NCBI RefSeq assembly: GCF_011386835.1
Contig: NC_088791.1
Location: 126,642,943 to 126,706,942, forward strand
Reading direction: 5' to 3'
Length of the DNA: 64,000 nt
Source: Chrysemys picta bellii
Taxonomy: Eukaryota; Chordata; Testudines; Emydidae
Under the pieces are notes generated by a model. That model saw nothing but the letters and a program-made list of their open reading frames with translations. It had not been told where the DNA came from and ran no database searches. A program made the position numbers and the translations under genes. Positions within the stretch are counted from its first letter, which is position 1. Every line of letters begins with the position of its first letter. This document shows positions 56,293 through 64,000 of the stretch, piece after piece.

Positions 56293-57104
56293 TGTTTGTT
56301 TTGCTGGGATCAAAGCATCTTACTGGACACTTGGAAGAAATTCCCAGGGTTATCAGAGAAATTAAGTCTGTTCACTATATTTGTTTATAGAACAGGTTTG
56401 GATATACACCAATAAGCATTTTTCTTGTATTTTAAAAAATGTTTGTCTTTCTGTAATAATTTTAAATAGACCCCAATCTTATTTTTGTTGATCTTACTAA
56501 GCCAATATTTTAAGTGTCAGATTTAGTAATAAACCTGTCTCTGTTCCCCTAACCCTGTGACTGTTTTGTAGTTATAAGGAATTATCATTTGGGAGGAGTA
56601 TGAACCTATATGTCATCAGTCATTTCATTGTATCCTACTGTTTGCCTCCCCACCCCCCCAAAACACAAGGATCAGGGAGACAACTCTGAGTACTCTACAA
56701 GGACTAATGAGGGGATGGCAACACTGAAAGCAAATTCAATTTACCCTCTGGAGATAATCCACTTGATAGTTATTTTTGGGCTAGTAGGAAATAGCCAGAA
56801 CAAATGCTGTTTTCTAGATGGTTATACTAACACACTAAGAGGTTAAATAAATTGTCCAAGGTCACATAGCAAAGCAGAGGCATAAACAAGAGAACCTCTA
56901 ATAAATTTCTAACCTTGGGTCAACAGGGAGTCTGTTTCCCTGCTGATGTAACAGCACTCAGGTAGCCTGACTACTCTGACCACTAGGCAGCACTGCATAC
57001 TGTGCCATAATTATAGTCTTCTGCACAGTGTAGTTCAGGATACACTAATACAACATAAAAGATGAATTTCCAATTAAAATACTTTCAAGGAATTCTTTAG
57101 AGAG
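56293..57104. other. Mostly unassigned
   Basis: A weak MIR-like minus fragment ('TTGTCCAAGGTCACATAGCAAAGC') lies at 56850-56876. Nothing else is seen. Confidence 0.45.
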
Positions 57105-57228
57105 TAGGGTGACCAGATGTCCCGATTTTATAGGAACAGTCCCAATTTTTGGGTCTTTTTCTTATATAGCCTCCTATTACCCCCAACCATCTGTCCTGAT
57201 TTTTCACACTTGCTGTCTGGTTACCCTA
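57105..57228. mobile_element. Short DNA element with TAGGGTGACCAGA ends, 124 bp
   Basis: The termini TAGGGTGACCAGA and TCTGGTTACCCTA are 13-bp inverted repeats with one mismatch. The interior words 'TGTCCCGATTTTATAGG', 'GGGTCTTTTTCTTATATAG' and 'GTCCTGATTTTTCACACTTG' are typical of a common turtle element. I see no clear target duplication. Confidence 0.8.
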
Positions 57229-58255
57229 AGAATCTTCCAGGCTACAATACCCAAAAATACAAGTTTAGGAAAGAGAATAAGGAAAAGTTGAAAATCCTAT
57301 TGAGTGACCTGGCAGACTTCTTAGTGAATGAGCATCTTATAAATGGACTTTTTCTTAAGCACTCTGGGAGCCTTCATCACAGTGAATGGGAGTTCACAGG
57401 TAAAGCTATTTTAAACAACTAAGCTTCTAGAAGAATAAAATGTGTAGAGTAAAAATTGGAGAAAAGAATGTTTGTCTGTTTTACTAAAAATGTATCAAAA
57501 TCAAGATCTTTTCCTTTTCTGCATGGTTTTTGTGTGTGTTGGACTTCTTATTTTTTTACAGCAATGGAAACTACACCTGAAATGTCTTGCCCTCAGTAAG
57601 AGGCCACCTATTGAAGCCTAATACTTTTAACTGGCCTGGTGTGTTAGCTGATGAAAACATGTGGGCAGTGACCTTTTCAATTTAAATAGAATGTGCCTTG
57701 CAATGACATGACTCCTTCAATTCCTCTTTATTTCCCCTATGCCTCCATCAAGACAAAGCAAATCTTTAGGTCAGCTCTTAGACTGAAGAGGGAGTTGGAG
57801 GCAATTCTCTGTCTCTTGTTACTGTTAAACCAGCACTGCTAAGGATAATTTTTATCAGGCTCAAAAATATTTCTGAAGAGTACGTTTTTTGCCTTAGGAA
57901 TGCACAACATTGCACCAAATAATGGCATGCATTTTCCAGAGGTGGGCCTCAACTACAAAGACTAAATCAGTATCTGAGATTTTGATTTATCTCATTATAG
58001 ACACAGCCCTGCTGCAAACTTTGGATCAAGATCCAAGTTTATCCAGAATATGTTTGGATCTAGTGTTTTAGTTGGTCTAATCCCTAGCATTTCTCAAACA
58101 AATTCCTGGGGAAGATTCCCTGGCCCTCCTTTTAAGGGTTTATCCCAACTAACACCTTCTGATTACTCAATTCAAACACTTTATAGGCCAGATTCTCTGC
58201 TGTGCTGAGATCTGTTAAGAGCTGGTTACAGCTCCTTGATTCTTGGTCTTGTACA
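57229..58255. other. No feature seen
   Basis: The sequence is unassigned. 58256-58263 is the left target duplication of the next element. Confidence 0.5.
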
Positions 58256-58263
58256 TGCAAGTC

Positions 58264-58526
58264 CAGGGCCGGCTCCGGCTTTTTTGCTGCCCCAAGCAGC
58301 AGCAAAAAAAAAAAAAAAAAAAGATAAAGCCCCAATCAGCGGCACTTCAGCAGCAGCTCAGCCGCGCCGCTTACTTCTTTGGCGGCAATTCGGCTGCAGG
58401 TCCTTTGCTCCGAGAGGGACTGAAGGACACGCCGCCGAATTGCCGCTGAAGACCCGGACATGCCGCCCCTTTCCATTGGTTGCCCCAAGCACCTGCTTCC
58501 TTCACTGGTGCCTGGAGCCAGCCCTG
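58264..58526. mobile_element. hAT-type non-autonomous element, 263 bp
   Basis: The ends are CAGGGCCGGCTCCGG and the inverted GGAGCCAGCCCTG, with exact 8-bp duplications TGCAAGTC at 58256-58263 and 58527-58534. An A-run of about 19 lies near 58304-58322, which is odd for a DNA element. The body is GC-rich. It is the same family as 39621-39834. Confidence 0.9.
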
Positions 58527-58534
58527 TGCAAGTC

Positions 58535-59157
58535 ATAGGCATGATTTATCTTACACCAGCTGGCAATGGTTCTCAGTGGACCATTTGTCAACTAAGAATT
58601 CATGCAATGAAGCAGCACCCCAGCCAGACCCTCTCCTGCTTATTACACACTGGGAGATTTGTGCCAGCTGAGAGTTCCCATCTGCCAGAGTAATATCAGA
58701 TGGCTAGATGTAACCACTGTCCCACTACTTTGGGCAACCTAGGTAGCCCAAAGGGGCCAGATTGGATTTGGGAATCTGGCCTCCTATTCCTGCAATAAAT
58801 TAAGGGGAGGAATTTTGAGGCCGTTCTAATGCAGAACACTGAAAATTCACAATAATTTTATTCTGTTTCATGGAATGCAAATGTCAGTGTTCTCCAATGT
58901 TAATGCTAAAATTGAGCTAACAAAAACCAAAGGAAAAGCACTAGTGTTTGCTATAGTTTACTCTCCCGCATTGAAAGGTAATGAGGCTCCTTCCTAAACT
59001 AAAAGGTTGAGCTCTGGTGTAAGTCCAACATGGATAATATTGACGTCAATTTTTATTGCGTCTCTAGGAATCTCAGGCCAGCCCTGAAAACTGCTACATG
59101 GATGCATGGTCCAATGAAGTGAAAGAGATCACTCACTTAAGTAAGAGTCTGCAGAGC
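58535..59157. other. No feature seen
   Basis: The sequence is unassigned. 59158-59165 is a target duplication. Confidence 0.5.
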
Positions 59158-59165
59158 CTCAGATG

Positions 59166-59340
59166 CAGGAGCGCCGCCAGCTTTTCTGCCACCCTAGGCG
59201 GCGGAATGTCCCGCCCCCGAAATGCCCCCCACAGAGGCGATGGAAGGTCCCGCCACTGAAATACTGCCGCGGTCGCCGCCCCCCAAATTGTAGCACCCTA
59301 GGCAACCGCCTAGGTCGTCTAATGGGTTGCACCGGCCCTG
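59166..59340. mobile_element. hAT-type non-autonomous element, 175 bp
   Basis: The ends are CAGGAGCGCCG and GCACCGGCCCTG. The flanks CTCAGATG (59158-59165) and CTCTGATG (59341-59348) are an 8-bp duplication with one change. It is GC-rich with internal inverted words CCCTAGGCGGCGG and GGCAACCGCCTAGG. It is a different subfamily from 39621-39834. Confidence 0.8.
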
Positions 59341-59348
59341 CTCTGATG

Positions 59349-60495
59349 TATTTACATATTTTCTCAAAAACGCATTATTGAACCTAATCTGTTCCATATT
59401 TTAAGATTAAAGTATAGATTCATGGGACTATATAAAAGCTGTAATCAAATTGAATAAGCTTTTTAGGTTCTCCCTTCTACAAGTTGTGTATAAACAAACA
59501 CATTCTTTCATTCCTAAAATAATACTGTCAAGATTGGTAGTTTCAACAGTTAACCTACTCTTTTTGGTTCTGTTTGACCAGAGCAATTGTCTTGTAAATG
59601 TAACAAGTAAATAAATACACCACTCTTTTAATAGTTACAACCTTAGGCCCAGCTACTCCAATCACATGTCACTTCAATGGGCCCCACTGTGGGCACAGGG
59701 ACTACCTGCTTATAGCTCATTGAGGGAGCAGGGTTTTATAAAAGAAGGCCCCAATCCTGTGAACACTTATCCACTTGAATAGTCCTATTGCTTCTGAAAT
59801 GCTTAAGTGTTGCAGGATCAAGACATATATTTAGTGCTATTACATGATTGAGAATTATAATTGTACATTAGTCTATAATTTTTCACACTTCAGTTCATGA
59901 ATGTGTTCTAGTAACAGTGTCTTATGACCCTCATGTATTGTAACCACACAGAAGCTACATAAAAATTATGATGTGTGCAATTTACAGCAATAGTAACTTA
60001 GAAAAGGATACCTCTATATTTAGCTACTACGGATGCTCTTAACCAGTTAATCAGCAGTAATATTTATTGATCGACAAGATTTTAGAGGTGACTAGTAATT
60101 TTGGGTGTCTCAGTTTTCGGGGCCCCAACCTGAGATACCTTGAACAGGCCTGATTTTTAGAAAGTGCTGAGCTTCCACCCTTTGGAAATCAGGCCTCTTC
60201 AGTGTGTCTCATGTTCAGGTCCCAAAAACAGACACTGAAAATGACTTTCTGGCAAGGGGAAAGATGTTCTGCCAGCTTTTGTACTTCAGCCCCAGTTTAT
60301 ATTTCGAGGGCTAAATTCTCCCCGACATACTGTACATACTTGTGAAGCCTGATTGACTTCAATATATATTTAATATTTATTTAAATAAAGATACAATCTT
60401 ATCCTATACAATCTTACCTTATTAAGCATCTTGAACCCAGCCTAATGTTTCAGAGAACACGTGAGAACCCTCCCCCTTCCCACTCCTGAGAATAG
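59349..60495. other. Mostly unassigned
   Basis: 59750-59825 holds a fragment of the palindromic 'CTTAAGTG...CCTGATCC' repeat type. The rest shows nothing. Confidence 0.45.
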
Positions 60496-60499
60496 TAGC

Positions 60500-60585
60500 A
60501 TTAGTGTGGATTATTTGTATTGTAGTAATGCTTAAGGGTCCAGTCCCATTGTGCTAGGAACTGTACAGACATCAAAATTCAGGGC
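60500..60585 (+). repeat. Old SINE-like repeat fragment
   Basis: 'GGATTATTTGTATTGTAGTAATGC', 'CATTGTGCTAGGAACTGTACAGACA' (in pieces) match the family at 10326-10445. Confidence 0.5.
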
Positions 60586-60689
60586 AACTGCACCTGCATT
60601 CCCGTCCATGGTCAGTGAGGGCAACTACTCTCAGCTCTGGACTCTCTAGCTGTCACTTTTCTTGGGCAGACACAAGCATCTCTTCCCAC

Positions 60690-61504
60690 TTCTGACCAAA
60701 GAATTTCCAGGCTGCACAGTTCCTTGCCTACAGTGTGAATTCCCTAGCACAGTCAAGCTGCCTCAGTAGGCCTGTTTTGCTTTTCTCCTCAGAGGCTATA
60801 AAGTGTGATTAGCTAGTTAAGTTACCATACATCTCTTTCTAAGCAAGTATACCTATTCTTAAGGTGAAAGCATTACAGAGAAAACATATTTAAAACAACC
60901 TACATACATGTTAATAAGCTTATCAGAGATTTCCACCCCCCCAAAATCTAACAAGGGCTCTGGTTGGTTAATAGTCCTTCAAACACCACCAATGGTTTTT
61001 CCAGTGGTCACAAGTTGTTAATAGCTGTTAACTCAGAACAAGCATGCCCATGAATCTGAGTCACTCCTTTATGCAGTTTGGGCTCTGATCTGATCCTCAT
61101 ATAACAGGTGGTCAGCAGACAATGGTCTCTCTTGGGGCACACCCTGTTAGTGTATATATGCACTGCCTATTTACTGCCTAGGTGCAGAATAAGGGAATAT
61201 CCTCTTTCCCTTCTCCTTATAGCCCCAAAGTTCATTATCTATACTCAGAGACAGTATAATCCCCTGTTGCTTGTTTTTCCTGTGTGCTCTTCCCTGTTGA
61301 TTTCATATCTCTGATGTATGTAAATGTGCATCCGTTGTGTTGGCTTACGATACTTAATTTACATGCTGACAGACAGGTGAATAAACATCTGTTGTCTGAC
61401 AGGAAACCTGTTTCTCCCCCTCTGCTGTGGTGCAGAATCCAATAACATATTTTCAGTATACATACATAACTCCTTACCTAGTATTTGTACATGCATTTAA
61501 CAAT
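60690..61504 (-). repeat. Possible LTR-type repeat, minus strand
   Basis: 'GAGGCTATAAAGTGTGATTAGC', 'TTACCATACATCTCTTTCTAAGC' and 'CCTATTCTTAAGGTGAAAGC' are words I recall from a turtle LTR-like family. It is interrupted on the right by the Penelope-like insertion, and a short continuation may follow at 62313-62400. The ends are undefined. Confidence 0.3.
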
Positions 61505-61589
61505 TTCAGAGTAGCAGCCGTGTTAGTCTGTATCCGCAAAAAGAAGAACAGGAGGACTTGTGGCACCTTAGAGACTAACAAATTTATTA

Positions 61590-61627
61590 GAGCATAAGCT
61601 TTCGTGGACTACAGCCCACTTCTTCGG
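61590..61627 (-). ncRNA. Hammerhead-like core, left arm (mutated)
   Basis: On the minus strand: CCGAAGA in place of CUGANGA, one extra A, helix GTGGGC/GTCCAC, GAAA, mini-helix GC-TTAT-GC, TC. The U4-to-C change hits an invariant core base, so this copy is probably inactive. Confidence 0.4.
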
Positions 61628-61892
61628 ATGCATATAGAATGGAACATATATTGAGGAGATATATATACACACAGACAGAGAGCATAAACAGGTGGGAGTT
61701 GTCTTACCACCTCTGAGAGGCCAATTAATTAAGAGAAAACAAACTTTTGAAGTGATAATCAAGCTAGCTCAGTACAGACAGTTAGATAACAAGTGTGAGA
61801 ATACTTACAAGGGGAGATAGATTCAATGTTTGTAATGGCTCAGCCATTCCCAGTCTTTATTCAAACCGGAGTTGATTGTGTCTATATTACAA

Positions 61893-61998
61893 CAGAAAAA
61901 CTTCAAAAACAGACTCCAACGAGAAACTGCTGAGCTAGAATTGATATGCAAACTAGACACAATCAACTCCGGTTTGAATAAAGACTGGGAATGGCTGA
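61893..61998 (+). pseudogene. C-terminal coding piece of Penelope-like element
   Basis: A plus-strand frame reads FKNRLQRETAELELICK, then LDTINSGLNKDWEWLSHYKH, followed by TGA near 61996. It is heptad-like and charged at first, then ends in a W-rich tail. I recall this segment in turtle Penelope-like repeats just before the tail, but no GIY-YIG or reverse-transcriptase motif is present to prove it. The inverted left arm repeats its last part. Confidence 0.45.
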
Positions 61999-62210
61999 GC
62001 CATTACAAACATTGAATCTATCTCCCCTTGTAAGTATTCTCACACTTGTTATCTAACTGTCTGTACTGAGCTAGCTTGATTATCACTTCAAAAGTTTGTT
62101 TTCTCTTAATTAATTGGCCTCTCAGAGGTGGTAAGACAACTCCCACCTGTTTATGCTCTCTGTCTGTGTGTATATATATCTCCTCAATATATGTTCCATT
62201 CTATATGCAT

Positions 62211-62248
62211 CCGAAGAAGTGGGCTGTAGTCCACGAAAGCTTATGCTC
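62211..62248 (+). ncRNA. Hammerhead-like core, right arm (mutated)
   Basis: It is identical to the left-arm core: CCGAAGA at 62211-62217, helix II 62219-62234, GAAA 62235-62238, mini-helix 62239-62246, TC 62247-62248. It shares the same U4-to-C change. Confidence 0.4.
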
Positions 62249-62312
62249 TAATAAATTTGTTAGTCTCTAAGGTGCCACAAGTCCTCCTGTTCTTCTTTTT
62301 GCATTTAACAAT

Positions 62313-64000
62313 GACCATTGTGACCCTGGCTTTCATTTAATACCTCACATGTCATTCTTTGATGAACCAGAATGTACATACCAGAATCAGGATATTCTTG
62401 TAACCCCCTTGCTTGCCACTTGTCATTGAGGGGTTCTGGGTCACACTCCTCACCCCTCTCCCCGTCCTCAAAAGCAAGCCATGCTCAAAACAGCACGTGC
62501 ACCAGATACTTAAAGCTATAAAGGTTTTATTTCCCTGAATTAGCAAATCTGATAACCATCAGCCAAACATGCCACCCCAGTTCCACCCTTTTCAAGCCGT
62601 CTGATGGTCACTCTCCTTCCCAATTGACTGCACAGACACTCTCAAGCCTCCCTCCTGTTCAAGATGTCAGCATCACAGAGATTTAAAAAAAAAAGTATGG
62701 CAAAAAATTACTGTATCAGCAGATAGAAATGGAAAAGGCAATAGACAGTGTACCTTGGGTCACAATTGTAGCAGTGCATGGAGTTTTTAGGAACAATTAA
62801 ATTTTATGATGCAAATTGCCAAAAGTCAGGCTACAGAGACATTTCAAAATGCATAGAAAAAAATGTCTTGCAATGATTCCCTCAGCATAGTTAATTGCCA
62901 ATATAGCTAGTGTTTCCTGTCCACCACTGTACCAGCTGTGGCAACACCATCATGGTAAAGAGCAGTCGTGCATATCTTCCTGGTTTGCTTTTTTTTTTGA
63001 ACAAGACCATTCTGTGTCTCCTGGAGACACGCCAGACAGTAGCATGCTCCAATATAAGGCCAGCCTGCAGGGATGCACATGAAGTTATTAACCTGCCTCC
63101 TGTCCTCCCAACTCACACATCCCCCTTAGGCCTTATATAGGACCAGGTACCAATGCTGGGTGGAAGAAAGATGGAAAATGTCTTATCTTGAACCCCGGAG
63201 TGGGAAAAGAGATGGGAATGGCATTCCATAATTTTGGGAAAAGCAACATTTGATCATTGTTGGCATGGAGACAAGACAATAAATATTTGTGCTTTTTTGG
63301 ATTTCCTTTAGCACCTGCAACACCACAGCCCACATGTACCAGAAATGAGAGAATATGAGAACGAAGATCTTCAGGAAACTAGTGACTGCATCCCAACAGA
63401 AGGCCACTAAGGCAGAAGGGTGGAGAAATTCCATAGGCTCGAAACAGAGCCCAGGTTCCTGGACTGGGACATATATGCTGCACACAATGTGCCGGAACAC
63501 ATTTTGTTACAAAGGTCAAGCATAGCACCCCAAACTAACCCTGTCTTGCAAACTATGGAGAACATACCGTATTAGCACCTCACTCTGAACCAACCAAATT
63601 TCATATCCTTTCACACCAGTCAACTGTAGGAGCTGGATTTTATAATGTACTGTGAGAATTAATGTATGATTTGATTTCATCTTGTCAGCCACCCTTTTTG
63701 AATAGCAGAAAGGAATGACAGACCAGAACAATCCTTATGACTAATTATGGTCATCCTTTTGTTTTAGAATAAGTTATAAAGCTACTATGGTTTCCTATAT
63801 GTATTGCAAATTAGGAAGTAAGAGACAGGATTCTCTATTGTGTCTATGTTAAGTAGATTAGAGGAACATTGAAGGCCTGGGTCTCAATGTAAATTGTCTT
63901 GGTTATTGATTGCAAAACTTAGCAAGGTTTAATTTGCAATGCCTTGTTGCTCAATATAAAATACTACTGTTAATACAATCTGTTTGTGTGAATGAGGAAT
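62313..64000. other. No gene seen; unassigned to window end
   Basis: 62313-62400 may continue the LTR-like repeat broken by the insertion at 61505. A T-run of about 11 lies near 62989-62999. Frames up to 105 codons have no domain signature. Nothing else is supported. Confidence 0.45.

Larger units (their letters stand above)
61505..62299. mobile_element. Penelope-like element, 348-bp perfect inverted arms
   Basis: The insertion is flanked by a 13-bp duplication TGCATTTAACAAT at 61492-61504 and 62300-62312. Left arm 61536-61883 and right arm 61955-62302 are each 348 bp and read as exact inverted copies around a 71-bp spacer. The same 64-codon frame occurs in both arms (61568-61762 minus, 62076-62270 plus) with identical translation. 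A unique 31-bp head ('TTCAGAGTAGCAGCCGTG...') exists only on the left. A C-terminal coding piece runs from the spacer into the right arm. Hammerhead-like cores sit in both arms. Confidence 0.75.

Noticed and set aside
61568..62270. Two identical 64-codon frames on opposite strands, suggesting a duplicated gene
   Set aside because: They are the two arms of the palindrome and lie in the non-coding tail, including the hammerhead-like region. The identity reflects the inverted repeat.

Overview
The window is vertebrate nuclear DNA: AT-rich, gene-poor, and made largely of layered transposable elements and old interspersed repeats. I recognise several repeats as families I know from turtle (Testudines) assemblies. 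They include CR1 LINE 3' ends with the 'GGTCAGACCAA...CCAGCCCAGTATCCTGTCT' tail type, Penelope-like tails with the 'GTTAGTCT...GGTGCCAC' core, non-autonomous hAT elements ending in CAGGGCCGGCTCC, and LTRs of a turtle type. A cryptodire turtle is my best guess. It rests on memory of repeat families and not on any search. I found no host protein-coding exon, rRNA, functional tRNA, CRISPR array or prokaryotic feature that I can support. The window is probably intergenic or a large intron.

Layout. 1-5.2 kb: old repeats, a 284-bp DNA element that folds into three consecutive hairpins (3523-3806), and a Penelope-like inverted dimer with 16-bp target duplications (4955-5159). 6.6-9.2 kb: an old interspersed repeat split by a 1.08-kb solo LTR (6967-8048), followed by an 870-bp purine-rich minisatellite. 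9.8-10.3 kb: a hAT-type element with exact 8-bp target duplications. 16.2-19.2 kb: a CR1 LINE split by a 2.07-kb LTR-like element that carries its own TATA box. 19.8-20.8 kb: a hAT-type element whose interior is a G-run minisatellite. 20.8-28.4 kb: mostly old MIR-type SINEs and undefined sequence.

29.2-30.1 kb: an unusually well-preserved CR1 ORF2 C-terminus with one nonsense codon. 31.6-32.2 kb: a second Penelope-like tail family. 34.3 kb: a (GT)n tract. 36.7-38.6 kb: an LTR-like repeat abutting a CR1 3' end. 39.6 kb: a hAT non-autonomous element. 45.6-46.6 kb: the 5' end of an autonomous-type hAT element with a broken N-terminal transposase. 49.4-50.5 kb and 53.0-54.1 kb: two decayed PIF/Harbinger transposases, the first split by a hAT element. 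54.7 kb: another Penelope-like inverted pair. 57.1, 58.3 and 59.2 kb: three more short DNA elements. 61.5-62.3 kb: a Penelope-like insertion with apparently perfect 348-bp inverted arms.

The elements do not cooperate as a pathway. Their nesting gives a relative chronology: old MIR, CR1 and Harbinger copies were later cut by LTR and hAT insertions, and the 61.5-kb Penelope palindrome looks youngest. The most interesting feature is that Penelope-like tails appear in inverted pairs at four separate loci, each from tails with a hammerhead-ribozyme-like core. The three-hairpin element and the 348-bp palindrome come next.
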